A stretch of DNA of 33,745 nucleotides from Pyrinomonadaceae bacterium (GCA_013817595.1 JACDCK010000002.1:1-33745), one strand, 5' to 3'; positions 8,667 through 16,393 are shown, counted from the first letter of the stretch. Notes: generated from the letters alone by a model not told the origin. Program-made: numbers and translations.

Positions 8667-9926
8667 ATGAAAGCATATGCAATGGTGCGCGCTGCGCTTG
8701 TATTCCTTGCTCTCTGTTTGAGCTTGCTGTTGACCGGCACCGCAGCGTTTGGGCAGGACGTGGGTGCGGACGTGGGTGGGGGCGCGGGAATCTTTCGACC
8801 TCGGAATCCCGAGACCAGGAAAGGTGGGGCAAAGCCGCTGACGCCGGTAACTAAACCTTCAACCAGGCCGGGTCCCCGCAGCAACCGGGGAGCAGCCGCG
8901 GCGGCGGCTGCTGCTGAAGAGCGAGTCGAAGACTTGCTCGCCAAGGGCAACGAATTTCGCGATGCGAGGCGTTTCCCCGAGGCGGAGGGAGCTTATCAGG
9001 GCGCGCTTAAGGTTAAGCCACGAGATGCGCGAGCCGCTTACGGTCTGGGAAACGTTTACACCGACCAGCAACGCTGGGAAAACGCCGAGACGGCTTATCG
9101 CAATGCCGCCCAGTGGAGTCCTACCAATGTTGATGCGCTCATGGCGCTCAGCGTGGTTCTGGTTCAACCCAGGACGGGGGCGGACAACGCCAAACGTTTT
9201 GCAGATGCCGAAGGCTTCGCTCGTCGAGCTGTGCAATTGCAGCCGATGAATGCAGTGGCTTGGGACCGACTGGGTGCCTCGTTGCAGTCGCGAGGCTCTT
9301 TCACAAACGAAACGGAGCACGCCTATCGCCGTGCGGTCGAGCTCGACCCTCAGTTTGCCGTTGCCTACGTCCATCTGGGACGCGTCTTGAAACGGCTAGG
9401 CCGTAGTAATGAGGCGGGGCCGCTTTACGACCAGGCCATCAATCTTGCGAAGGACGCGGCCACGCTCAATCTGATTGCCGAATCACTGCAAGGCGAACAA
9501 CAGTGGGAGCTATCTGGCCCAGTACTCAAACGCGCCCTGGCACTTGACGAACGTAATCCTACGACGCTGCTTCTCATGGGCAGAATGCTGGTCGTCTTGA
9601 AGAGATATCAGGAGGCCGAGCCCTATCTGAAAACTTCGACGGAAGTTAGTCCCCGGGCTTTCCAGCCTTTCAATTTGCTCGGCCGCACATACCTGGCCCT
9701 GGAACGCTACGCGGAAGCGGAGGTTACTTATGAACGGGCCGCAGTGTTTGCTCCTGCGGGAGATCGCAAACAACTCGCCGGGGCTTTCGGATTCCAGGGC
9801 GTTGGCGATGGTTATCTCAAAGTCAAGGAGCACAAAAACGCCGCCCGAGCATACCAGCGGGCGCTGGAGCTTGATCCTGGCAATAAAGAGATAGAGCAGA
9901 AACTTTCGAAGGCGCGGTCGAGTTGA
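8667..9926 (+). CDS. Secreted TPR-repeat protein
   Basis: 419 residues, ATG 8667 with an AGGAGA Shine-Dalgarno. Residues 1-30 are a signal peptide (hydrophobic core 'ALVFLALCLSLLLTGTAAFG', cut before QDVGAD). A Gly/Pro/Ala-rich low-complexity linker spans about 31-90 and includes a run of seven or more alanines. From about 92 to the end there are seven or eight tetratricopeptide-like repeats, for example 'AEGAYQGALKVKPRDARAAY', 'AEHAYRRAVELDP'-like and 'AARAYQRALELDPGNKEIEQ'. TPR arrays mediate protein-protein contacts, and the signal peptide places this one in the periplasm or at the outer membrane. It heads a same-strand cluster with a 34-base gap to the zinc-ribbon protein and then a TlpA-like thioredoxin, so a shared envelope role is possible. 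The partner is unknown. Confidence 0.88.
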   Translation: MKAYAMVRAALVFLALCLSLLLTGTAAFGQDVGADVGGGAGIFRPRNPETRKGGAKPLTPVTKPSTRPGPRSNRGAAAAAAAAEERVEDLLAKGNEFRDARRFPEAEGAYQGALKVKPRDARAAYGLGNVYTDQQRWENAETAYRNAAQWSPTNVDALMALSVVLVQPRTGADNAKRFADAEGFARRAVQLQPMNAVAWDRLGASLQSRGSFTNETEHAYRRAVELDPQFAVAYVHLGRVLKRLGRSNEAGPLYDQAINLAKDAATLNLIAESLQGEQQWELSGPVLKRALALDERNPTTLLLMGRMLVVLKRYQEAEPYLKTSTEVSPRAFQPFNLLGRTYLALERYAEAEVTYERAAVFAPAGDRKQLAGAFGFQGVGDGYLKVKEHKNAARAYQRALELDPGNKEIEQKLSKARSS

Positions 9927-9960
9927 TCCAAGAGCTGAACACAACAAGAGAGGTCCCTCT

Positions 9961-11109
9961 ATGAAGCGTTGCCCGAAATGCAGTCGAACATTTCCAGATG
10001 AGAGCCAGAGGTTTTGCACGATTGACGGCGGTCTCCTGATTTCCGATCCGGTTTTTGATCCTAACTTGACCATCCGAGCCGCCGCTGCGGATGTGGCGCC
10101 ATCTGTTCAACCGCAGCAGGAGAATGCTGCCACCAGCCGCGAGCTTCCCGATCTCCTTGCGACTATTGCCTCCAGAGCAAATGCTCCAACAGTCGCTTTT
10201 CCCCGAAAGACCGGAGCGACTGGGACAACCACCACTTCGGACCTACCGCCGACCGCGCCCGGGATCTCGACGTTGCCAGGGGCCACGACTCATCCTCCGC
10301 CAGCAAAAAAGAAATCAAAACTGCCTTTAATTCTCGGGGCTGTGGTCTTGGTCCTCTTATTAGGCGTCGCGGGTCTGGCCGGCATTTTCTTTTATGTCAT
10401 CAAACCCCGCCTGCAGGAATTTCAAGATGGTCCTGTAGTTGCGCGGGACGCTCCACCGGCAGAAGAAACAAACACGAACACAACGGCGGAAAGTACAGAC
10501 ACCGATAGCACGACCAAAGATACCGAAGTAGCGTTTGTGCCCCCTCCTGGCACAACGAAATTCGCCAATTCCACAACAAACCTGGACGGGAAGCTGGCCG
10601 AGCATTACATCGACTTCTCTTTCTACTACCCGGAAACCTGGCAGACTGATAAGAACGCTGGAGTAGCGGGAGCCAGCAATTTCGTGAAAGTCGAACGGCG
10701 GCTGCCACCTGACTTCACGCAAGAGAATTTCGCCGTCGGGTGGTACACGAGTAAAGGAAGCTTCGAAGCGGACAGTCCAACATTCCCACGCTTAGTGGAG
10801 CTGCTGGGCACAAATCTGTCGAATAGCTTTCCTGAGTACCGCAAGGTCTCCGAGGGGCCAACCAGAATAAACTCGCTCGACGGTTATGAATTTCGGTTTG
10901 TAAGTCTGTCTAAAGGAACTGAGAAAGGCGACCTTCAGGTATGGGGCCGCGTAATCTTTCTGCCCACAGGCATTGAAGGGCAAACCGCAGGGGCAACGCT
11001 TATCATGCTGGCCACTTCCCTGGCGCCGGAAATGTCAGGAGTCGAAGACGTGGGCGAGAAAGGCGAGATGCCGGTTATTCTCGAGTCATTTAGATTTGCG
11101 AGGAAGTGA
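9961..11109 (+). CDS. Zinc-ribbon, single-pass membrane protein with a soluble C-terminal domain
   Basis: 382 residues, ATG 9961 after a GAGAGGT Shine-Dalgarno. The first 25 residues (CPKCSRTF, then FCTIDGGLL) are the short 'CPxC...FCxxDG' zinc-ribbon that opens many acidobacterial membrane proteins. A Pro/Ala/Thr-rich linker (30-115) leads to a membrane helix at about 121-147, flanked by KKKSK on the cytoplasmic side. A second low-complexity Thr/Asp/Glu-rich stretch (165-190) follows, then a folded domain (about 200-382) reading 'YIDFSFYYPETWQTD' and 'GYEFRFVSLSKG'. That domain is reminiscent of PsbP/Mog1-like folds, but the resemblance is weak. The predicted topology puts the zinc-ribbon inside and the C-terminal domain outside. 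Function unknown. Confidence 0.8.
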   Translation: MKRCPKCSRTFPDESQRFCTIDGGLLISDPVFDPNLTIRAAAADVAPSVQPQQENAATSRELPDLLATIASRANAPTVAFPRKTGATGTTTTSDLPPTAPGISTLPGATTHPPPAKKKSKLPLILGAVVLVLLLGVAGLAGIFFYVIKPRLQEFQDGPVVARDAPPAEETNTNTTAESTDTDSTTKDTEVAFVPPPGTTKFANSTTNLDGKLAEHYIDFSFYYPETWQTDKNAGVAGASNFVKVERRLPPDFTQENFAVGWYTSKGSFEADSPTFPRLVELLGTNLSNSFPEYRKVSEGPTRINSLDGYEFRFVSLSKGTEKGDLQVWGRVIFLPTGIEGQTAGATLIMLATSLAPEMSGVEDVGEKGEMPVILESFRFARK

Positions 11110-11137
11110 AACTCGTAAGCGGCCGAGGAGGAATGCT

Positions 11138-11182
11138 ATGCTGTCCCCAGATCAAGGAATGGCTAGCCCGCAAGAATATTAA
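11138..11182 (+). CDS. Candidate 14-codon leader ORF coupled to the thioredoxin gene
   Basis: ATG 11138 follows a perfect AGGAGG (11126-11131) with a 6-base spacer, the best Shine-Dalgarno in this cluster. The frame encodes MLSPDQGMASPQEY and ends with TAA at 11180-11182, one base before the ATG of the TlpA-like gene at 11184. That gene has no good Shine-Dalgarno of its own. The arrangement fits translational coupling, where ribosomes finishing the short ORF restart on the next gene. An in-frame alternative start for the larger protein (ATG 11133) lies only one base from the AGGAGG, too close to be used well. Confidence 0.5.
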   Translation: MLSPDQGMASPQEY

Positions 11183-11183
11183 G

Positions 11184-11813
11184 ATGTCAAGAAAAAACCG
11201 AGAAAAGAATCATTACTTAACCCCGGCGCGTCTCGCATTAACTCTCCGCGTTTTGTCGCTTGTTTCTGCTTTTGGGATTTCAAGCTGCAACTCTACAGAT
11301 GGGATTGGAAAGCCAGGGCCTGTCTCAATCAACCCTGCTAAGCCTGCGCCGGCCGCTCCCGGCCCGATGGTGACGTTGCCTCCTGTGGTACTTGATACTG
11401 AGTTGAAAGGTATGAATGGGCGGCCCATCAAAATTTCGGACTATGCCGGAAAGGTTTTGGTGGTGAACCTATGGGCCACCTGGTGTGGACCGTGCCGCAT
11501 GGAGATTCCCGAATTGGTAAAGTTTCATAAGGAATTTCGAGCGAAGGGTTTGGAGGTGGTCGGTCTCTCAACCGAGAATCCGGAAGCTTCGGCGGCGGGC
11601 GTGCGACGCTTCGCGCAGGAGTTTAAGATGGACTATCCGGTGGGTTGGGCCACCCCGGAGGTCGCCATCACTCTGATGCAGGGGCGGGAAGCGATTCCTC
11701 AGAGCTTTGTAATTTCGCGCGACGGCCGCATTTTGAAACGGTTCGTCGGATTTAGTGCTGCTGCCACGCCTCAACAACTAAGAGATGCTATCGAAGAAGC
11801 TCTGAAGGGGTAG
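11184..11813 (+). CDS. TlpA-like thioredoxin-fold lipoprotein
   Basis: 209 residues from ATG 11184. A longer frame opens at GTG 11106, but those 26 residues (GRGGMLCCPQIKEWL...) do not look like a signal region. The chosen start gives a basic N-terminus, a hydrophobic stretch (17-33) and a lipobox-like ISSC with Cys35, so it is probably a lipoprotein facing the periplasm. A Pro/Ala-rich linker follows (40-66). The AhpC-TSA/Redoxin domain has 'KVLVVNLWATWCGPCRMEIP' (90-109) with the WCGPC active site at 100-104 and the cis-proline region 'AIPQSFVISRDGRI'. TlpA/ResA proteins reduce disulfides, for example in cytochrome c maturation, but no ccm gene is nearby. It is third in the TPR/zinc-ribbon cluster. 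Confidence 0.9.
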   Translation: MSRKNREKNHYLTPARLALTLRVLSLVSAFGISSCNSTDGIGKPGPVSINPAKPAPAAPGPMVTLPPVVLDTELKGMNGRPIKISDYAGKVLVVNLWATWCGPCRMEIPELVKFHKEFRAKGLEVVGLSTENPEASAAGVRRFAQEFKMDYPVGWATPEVAITLMQGREAIPQSFVISRDGRILKRFVGFSAAATPQQLRDAIEEALKG

Positions 11814-11819
11814 GATTCA

Positions 11820-12059
11820 TCATCGCTTAACCTTTTCATCCTCGGCTTCTTTTGCGGCTTTCAAACTCCGCTCACCTTCTTGCTTGAGCTGTTGAGCCTC
11901 ACGCTCCAGTTTCTCGTCTTGCAGCCCATGGGCCACTTGCTCTTTCGCTTTACCTTCAATCACCTTCATTTCGGCTTCGACGCGATCCTCAACTTGATCT
12001 ATCGGAGCGGGCTCATTCATTTCATCCTGGGTCATGATCTTGTTCTTATCTATCTCCAT
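11820..12059 (-). CDS. Small highly charged protein, possibly CsbD-like
   Basis: 79 residues with a strong GGAGG Shine-Dalgarno seven bases before ATG 12059. There is no signal or membrane segment. It is mostly Glu, Lys and Gln and predicted helical: 'EDRVEAEMKVIEGKAKEQVA' and 'LEREAQQLKQEGERSLKAAK'. The 'EGKAKEQVAHGLQDEKLEREAQ' pattern recalls CsbD-type stress proteins (KGkaKe..G...gd..le..G), but the glycine spacing is poor. It may be a small stress-related helical protein. It converges with the thioredoxin gene and is divergent from the DUF4198 gene. Confidence 0.65.
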   Translation of the reverse strand: MEIDKNKIMTQDEMNEPAPIDQVEDRVEAEMKVIEGKAKEQVAHGLQDEKLEREAQQLKQEGERSLKAAKEAEDEKVKR

Positions 12060-12183
12060 ATAAAACCTCCATTCTACGTGATCAATCTCTACTTAGTGAG
12101 CTCAGTGTAGCGAAAGTCCTTTAGTGAGACCAGGCTTCCGATGGTTCTATTGCTAACCCGTTACAAAAAGATGACATTCCTAT

Positions 12184-12238
12184 CGGCGATCGCCGGCAGG
12201 CCGTTCGCTGGTGGTCGGGTCGACAAATGACGACCCGA
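12184..12238. promoter_or_regulatory. Two palindromes in the spacer between divergent genes
   Basis: The 281-base spacer between the small charged protein gene and the DUF4198 gene contains CGGCGATCGCCG (12184-12195), a perfect 12-base palindrome, and an 8-bp hairpin, TCGGGTCG (12215-12222) and CGACCCGA (12231-12238), with an 8-base loop. Both lie between divergently read genes, so they cannot be a terminator for either. They could be operators or RNA leader structure for the DUF4198 gene. Confidence 0.4.
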
Positions 12239-12340
12239 GCGTTAGACTTGCGTCAATGATACGGAGCCTTCCTTCAGCAAGAATCGTCCGGTTTGTGCTG
12301 GCCCCTATCCTCGAACATCAGCACCAGTGAGGTTTCAAAA

Positions 12341-13168
12341 GTGAAGCGAAGGACTGTGATGGCATTCGCCGTCGCCCTGCTCGTAACGGCCGTAGCCAGC
12401 GCCCATGACCTGTTCATGAAGCTCGATTCGTATTTTCTGGCGCCAAATACGAGAGCCAGCGTTCGCCTCCTGAATGGAACTTTCCAAAAGAGCGATGGGC
12501 TGGTCGCTCGTGACCGTTTCAGAGATATCAGCCTATATGCTCCGGATGTCAGTGGGCCTATCAGCCAGTCGGTGATGTGGCGCGACGAGGGAAAGACGAC
12601 GGTGATGGACGTCAAGACCGGTGGACCTGGAACTTATCTGGCGGGAGTTTCAACCAAACCTAGAGAGATTGATTTGAAGGCCGCCGAGTTCAATGATTAC
12701 CTCCAACACGACGGCATCCCTGACATTCTTGCCCAGCGAAAGAAAAACGACGAATTGAACAAAAACGTCCGCGAGCGTTATTCCAAACACGTGCGCGCTA
12801 TCTTTCAGGTGGGAGACAAGCTTTCCGACGATTACAAGAGACAACTCAATTACCCCGCTGAGGTCATTCCTCAGCAGCATCCCTACGCTTTGAAAGTGGG
12901 AGATACGATTAGTGTGCTTTGCACGGTGGAAGGCCAGCCCGTGCCGAATCAATTTGTCATGGCCGGGTGGGAGTCGCGCGACCGGAAACTGCATTTACTA
13001 GACGCGCGCACAAACGCGGGCGGCCTCGCGACCTTCAAACTCGCCGGTGCAGGGAAGTGGTACGTGAAGTTCATTCACATGACGCCGCTCTCGCATCCTG
13101 ATCTCAATTACGAATCGAAGTGGGCCAGCTTGACCTTTGAAATCAGGAACAGGAGAAGAGCCTCCTGA
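12341..13168 (+). CDS. DUF4198-family secreted protein
   Basis: 275 residues from GTG 12341, chosen because GAGG (12329-12332) sits eight bases upstream and the product starts with a clean signal peptide (VKRRTVMAFAVALLVTAVASA, cut before HDLF). An upstream in-frame GTG at 12293 would add 16 residues that spoil the signal peptide. The mature start 'HDLFMKLDSYFLAPNTRA' is the signature of DUF4198, a family of periplasmic proteins often near metal uptake or TonB genes, with a role in nickel or cobalt transport suggested for some. The C-terminal region ('YALKVGDTISVLCTVEGQPV', 'WYVKFIHMTPLSHPDLNYES') looks like a carboxypeptidase-regulatory-type beta domain with conserved histidines. No transporter lies beside it here. 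Confidence 0.85.
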   Translation: MKRRTVMAFAVALLVTAVASAHDLFMKLDSYFLAPNTRASVRLLNGTFQKSDGLVARDRFRDISLYAPDVSGPISQSVMWRDEGKTTVMDVKTGGPGTYLAGVSTKPREIDLKAAEFNDYLQHDGIPDILAQRKKNDELNKNVRERYSKHVRAIFQVGDKLSDDYKRQLNYPAEVIPQQHPYALKVGDTISVLCTVEGQPVPNQFVMAGWESRDRKLHLLDARTNAGGLATFKLAGAGKWYVKFIHMTPLSHPDLNYESKWASLTFEIRNRRRAS

Positions 13169-13254
13169 GCGCACAGAGACGTAACGCACCACGCCTGCTT
13201 TGTACTTCTCCTCTACTACCGTTATCACGTCCCTGCGTGTACTATCAAACCAAA

Positions 13255-13310
13255 CGAATGAGCGAAGACTTTACGCGGAATTAGCGCATAGTTCTCCCCT
13301 CGCTCATTCG
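13255..13310. promoter_or_regulatory. Perfect 11-bp inverted repeat upstream of the SYLF gene
   Basis: CGAATGAGCGA (13255-13265) and TCGCTCATTCG (13300-13310) are exact inverse copies 34 bases apart, centre to centre 45 bases. They end 29 bases before the SYLF start codon. The interval contains GCGGAATTAGCGC, itself nearly palindromic. This could be a paired operator, a 5'-UTR stem, or a terminator for the DUF4198 gene lacking a T-tract. Confidence 0.5.
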
Positions 13311-13339
13311 ACAACCAGATGTTTGAAGGGAGGGTTAGT

Positions 13340-14053
13340 ATGAACTTTTCGATGCAAGGGACTATGACGGAGGCGGTCAGCGTGGCTATTTTGCTGGCAA
13401 TGTCTGCAGTTTCGGTGCCGGCGCAGAAAGAATCGAGGACCCAGGACTCGGCGCGGCATGCAAGCACGGCGGCGAAGACATTCACCGAAATCATGAACGT
13501 CAGAGACAGAGCGATTCCCAAGGAGTTGCTGGATAAGGCTGAGGCGATAGCGGTCTTCCCAGGTGTGATTAAAGCGGCATTCATTGTGGGTGGCCGCGGC
13601 GGTCAGGGCGTCATCAGCAAACGCGTAGGACGAGGCTGGAGTGCTCCCGCGTTTTTCAACCTGAGCGGCGGAAGCTTTGGAGTGCAGATAGGTGCGCAAA
13701 AGAATGATTACGTGTTTCTGATCATGAATGACGAAGGCGTGAAGGGTCTGCTCGAGGATAAGTTTGAAATGGGCGGCGAAGCCGGCGTAGTTGCTGGTCC
13801 GGTTGGTCGCGAAGTGGCGGCATCCACAAATCCCACCCTGGATGCCGGTATCCTCTCCTACTCACGCAGTAAGGGTGCATTCATCGGCGCAGCTTTGAAA
13901 GGCGCAGTGATCAGTCCAGACAATGATCTTAACGAAGCCATCTACGGTATGAAGGCGACTCAGGTCTTGATTGGAAAGCCAATGTCGTTAAGCAAGATGC
14001 CACCTAGTGTTCGCATTTTCCCGCGCACACTTGCGCGCTACTCGATTCGCTAA
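13340..14053 (+). CDS. Secreted SYLF (Ysc84) domain lipid-binding protein
   Basis: 237 residues from ATG 13340, chosen because GGGAGG (13328-13333) is six bases upstream. An in-frame ATG at 13319 has no ribosome site. A signal peptide of about 30 residues ends around VPAQKES. The rest is a SYLF domain: 'IPKELLDKAEAIAVFPGVIKAA', 'FIVGGRGGQGVISKR', 'WSAPAFFNLSGGSFGVQIGA', 'DYVFLIMNDEGVKGLL', 'AGPVGREVAASTNPTLDAGI' and 'LSYSRSKGAFIGAALKGAVI'. In eukaryotes the SYLF domain binds phosphoinositides; bacterial members are periplasmic or outer-membrane-linked with no settled role. The protein is complete. It is followed by the lexA promoter, so it is probably transcribed alone. Confidence 0.9.
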   Translation: MNFSMQGTMTEAVSVAILLAMSAVSVPAQKESRTQDSARHASTAAKTFTEIMNVRDRAIPKELLDKAEAIAVFPGVIKAAFIVGGRGGQGVISKRVGRGWSAPAFFNLSGGSFGVQIGAQKNDYVFLIMNDEGVKGLLEDKFEMGGEAGVVAGPVGREVAASTNPTLDAGILSYSRSKGAFIGAALKGAVISPDNDLNEAIYGMKATQVLIGKPMSLSKMPPSVRIFPRTLARYSIR

Positions 14054-14100
14054 GACATCGCAACCACAATGTCTTCTTTCGCGCGCAGCGCAACAAAGGC

Positions 14101-14129
14101 TTGACGCTTTTGTTTGCGCGCCCTAGAAT
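14101..14129 (+). promoter_or_regulatory. Predicted sigma-70 promoter of lexA
   Basis: TTGACG (14101-14106), 17 bases, then TAGAAT (14124-14129) is close to the sigma-70 consensus with ideal spacing. The expected start of transcription is near 14136, about 60 bases before the lexA ATG. An imperfect inverted repeat (GCGCAACAAAGGC before TTGAC, GCTTTTGTTTGCGC after it, about 14088-14120) brackets the -35 element and could bind a regulator. Confidence 0.65.
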
Positions 14130-14151
14130 GCGTGTCGACGCCTTTAGGATT

Positions 14152-14166
14152 GTTCATCAATCGAAC
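14152..14166. promoter_or_regulatory. Candidate LexA operator GTTC-N7-GAAC
   Basis: GTTCATCAATCGAAC lies about 15-30 bases after the predicted transcription start and 32 bases before the lexA ATG. LexA operators in several phyla use GAAC/GTTC half sites, and lexA is usually self-repressed. The N7 inverted spacing is not one I can attach to a described acidobacterial motif, and 4-base arms arise easily by chance. Confidence 0.35.
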
Positions 14167-14197
14167 GTCAGGTATCCGGCACCGGAATATTTAACTT

Positions 14198-14818
14198 ATG
14201 CTCCCCCGCACTCAGCGACAAAAAGAGATACTTGATTATCTCACTCGCTTCCTTGAGCGACATGGTCACGAGCCTTCCTACGCGCAGATAGCCAGACACT
14301 TCGGAGTTAAATCGAGAGCCACGATTGCCAAGCATGTAGCCGCACTTGAGAAGCGAGGACTGCTTACGCGCAAGAATAAAGACGGTGCCTTTGCTCTGAC
14401 GGTGAAGGTTGATGACAGCGATGCGCTTTGTGAGGTCAGATTCCTCGGATATGTCGCTGCTGGTGCCCCCATTGAAGTCGTCGAAAATGCGGAGACGATC
14501 CCCGTGCCGCGTTTCTTGCTCGGGCGCGTGCGCCCGGAACGAGTCTATGCGCTGCGGGTGAAAGGCGATTCGATGATCGATGAGCACATATGCGACGGCG
14601 ATATTGCCTTAATCGAGAATCGAACCGACGCGCGCGATGGTGAGATAGTGGTGGCCTTACTCATCGAAGAGAACCAGGCGACACTGAAGCGACTCTTTCG
14701 ACGCGGCTCTAACGTCGAACTCCATCCAGCCAACTCTCAACTCCAGCCTTTGACCGTGTCGGCAAACCAAGTTGCCGTGCAGGGAATCTTCCGCGGGCTA
14801 CTTCGTCCCAGCAGTTAA
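14198..14818 (+). CDS. lexA: LexA SOS repressor
   Basis: 206 residues. An N-terminal winged helix-turn-helix domain (1-65: 'LPRTQRQKEILDYLTRFLER', 'PSYAQIARHFGVKSRATIAK', 'HVAALEKRGLL') joins a C-terminal S24 autoprotease domain. The self-cleavage bond is A88-G89 in 'GYVAAGAPIEV'. The catalytic serine is S125 in 'VKGDSMIDEHICDGD' and the lysine is K164 in 'ATLKRLF'. RecA filaments normally stimulate cleavage, which releases DNA-damage genes. Length and residue spacing match true LexA. No Shine-Dalgarno is obvious before ATG 14198. It has its own promoter and a possible self-operator. It converges with a DNA ligase gene 80 bases downstream. Confidence 0.95.
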   Translation: MLPRTQRQKEILDYLTRFLERHGHEPSYAQIARHFGVKSRATIAKHVAALEKRGLLTRKNKDGAFALTVKVDDSDALCEVRFLGYVAAGAPIEVVENAETIPVPRFLLGRVRPERVYALRVKGDSMIDEHICDGDIALIENRTDARDGEIVVALLIEENQATLKRLFRRGSNVELHPANSQLQPLTVSANQVAVQGIFRGLLRPSS

Positions 14819-14898
14819 CCTACTGACTTTACACCGTTTAAACTACCTTCCGTTATGGTTTTGGTGGGATTCCGGTGGAATATGGGCTCTGGAAAAGG

Positions 14899-15990
14899 TT
14901 ACCTAGCCTTGGTTTTGCGGGCACCCTTAGTCAGAACCTGATCGGTGTCGCGCTTAATCTCGAAGACGCATTCTTCAGGCTTCTTGTCCTGGCGCAAACC
15001 CAGGAAGACTGGATGGCGCATACGCCCGTCGGCCGTCCACTCGGAGAACTTGACCTGAGCTACCAGCCTGGGTTTCACCCACTGCACCGGTTCGTTGGTC
15101 TTGGGTTTGTCGACGAAGGGGCAGTCCCTGGTCTTGAGGGGCTGCATCAGCTTGTAAGTCTGGGCCAGAGTCTGATGAGTGAAACCGCCCCCGGTGTGTG
15201 CAACATAATGGAGTTTGCCGTCACGATAGAGGCCAACAACGAGGGCACCGAAATATTCGCGTGAGTTTCGCGGTTCGGTGTGACCGCCGATGACCACCTC
15301 CGATTGTTGAATAGTCTTTATCTTCAGCCACTCGGCGCTGCGTCGTTGCGCGTAGGTGCTTTCCAGGCGTTTGGCGATCATTCCTTCCAGGGGAACTTTC
15401 GCGACCACCTCGAAGAGCTTCTCGCCCTCGCCAATGATGTGGTCGGAGTATCTGATGTTCTTGGACGACTTGAGTATTCCTTCCAGCATGGCCTTGCGAT
15501 TGATCAGTTTGCATCCCATCAAATCGAAATGGTCGAGATAAAGGAGGTCGAAGACGTAAAATGCAATCCTCGTGGTTGCTGCGAGTCGTTGGATGTCGCC
15601 GGCATTCTTTCGTCCCAGCCGCCGCTGCAGTAACTGAAACCTCGACACGCCGTTTTCGTCCAGGGCCACAATCTCGCCGTCGAGAATTACCCTTGAGCCA
15701 TGAATACTTTGCGCGATTTCTGCTAACTCGGGATACTGCGCCGTCATCTCGATTTGGTTTCTGGAGATGAACCGTGCTTTACCGTTCCTGATAAAACAGA
15801 CCGCGCGCACACCGTCCCACTTGGTTTCGAACAGCCAGTCAGGATCCGAAAAAGGTTCATTAACAAGCGTCGCCAGCATCGGTTTGATTAATTTCGCCAT
15901 AGCAACCCGTTTGGCGCCTTGGCATACCTCTTTCGAATCTGCGGCTTTGGCCATTTGGTCTGTCCCGCTAAGCCCGTCCGAGTTCTTCAC
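14899..15990 (-). CDS. ATP-dependent DNA ligase, standalone LigD ligase-domain type
   Basis: 363 residues from GTG 15990. ATG 15900 (residue 31, 'MAKLIKPMLATL') is a good alternative start, since the family usually begins there and residues 1-30 show no conserved pattern. The adenylation lysine is K57 in 'FETKWDGVRAV' (motif I). Other ligase motifs follow: 'ISRNQ', 'ILDGEIVALDENG', 'FYVFDLLYLD', 'PLEGMIAKRLES' and 'SAEWLKIK'. The C-terminal OB-fold includes 'VVGGFT'-like 'YVAHTGGGFT' and 'VAQVKFSEWTADGRMRHPVF'. It seals DNA nicks through an enzyme-AMP intermediate. It lacks the polymerase and phosphoesterase domains of full LigD, and no Ku gene is in the window, so a role in end joining or base excision repair is possible but not shown. 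It lies beside lexA, converging. Confidence 0.9.
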   Translation of the reverse strand: MKNSDGLSGTDQMAKAADSKEVCQGAKRVAMAKLIKPMLATLVNEPFSDPDWLFETKWDGVRAVCFIRNGKARFISRNQIEMTAQYPELAEIAQSIHGSRVILDGEIVALDENGVSRFQLLQRRLGRKNAGDIQRLAATTRIAFYVFDLLYLDHFDLMGCKLINRKAMLEGILKSSKNIRYSDHIIGEGEKLFEVVAKVPLEGMIAKRLESTYAQRRSAEWLKIKTIQQSEVVIGGHTEPRNSREYFGALVVGLYRDGKLHYVAHTGGGFTHQTLAQTYKLMQPLKTRDCPFVDKPKTNEPVQWVKPRLVAQVKFSEWTADGRMRHPVFLGLRQDKKPEECVFEIKRDTDQVLTKGARKTKAR

Positions 15991-16254
15991 CGTGCATATC
16001 TGTTTAAGTTTTCCGTCCTGCCTTTACCCTTCAATACTCGCCAGTATAGCCTAGCTCCGCTTGGGTTTACTTGGCGATTATTGTTCGGCGTAGCGCCTGA
16101 CAACCCTATCCAAACAGATACGGAGGCTATCCGATGAGATAGGAATCCAGTCCTCGGAAGTGAGATTCGGGCAGACTCCGGAAACAAGATTTTAGATTCA
16201 ACTCTCGATAACTCCCGCAGTGACACTGGTTTAATGAGGCTGGCTTTTCTGGTT

Positions 16255-16280
16255 CACGTGGCGCAAGCGCGTGGCACGTG
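16255..16280. promoter_or_regulatory. Paired CACGTG sites around a GCGC-AA-GCGC hairpin
   Basis: CACGTG occurs at 16255-16260 and 16275-16280, two helical turns apart, with GCGC-AA-GCGC between them. This lies about 150-175 bases before the small secreted protein gene, inside a 438-base non-coding stretch (15991-16428). Duplicated hexamers on the same face of the helix suggest a regulator site. Confidence 0.35.
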
Positions 16281-16313
16281 ATTGGCAATAGACCACCGCG
16301 GCTCCCACGATTC

Positions 16314-16393
16314 GATTGAAGGTTGAGCCGCTACCGGTAAGAAGCTGATCCACCCGATCGCCCACTTACTACGTGATTGAGGGTCGAGCCGCT
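16314..16393 (+). repeat. Direct repeat in a 5' leader region
   Basis: A 19-base unit, GATTGAAGGTTGAGCCGCT (16314-16332), recurs as GATTGAGGGTCGAGCCGCT (16375-16393), 17 of 19 identical and 61 bases apart. A related ACGTGATTG precedes at 16276 and at 16371. The repeat lies just upstream of the small secreted gene at 16429. The rest of 15991-16250 shows nothing I can name. Confidence 0.6.
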
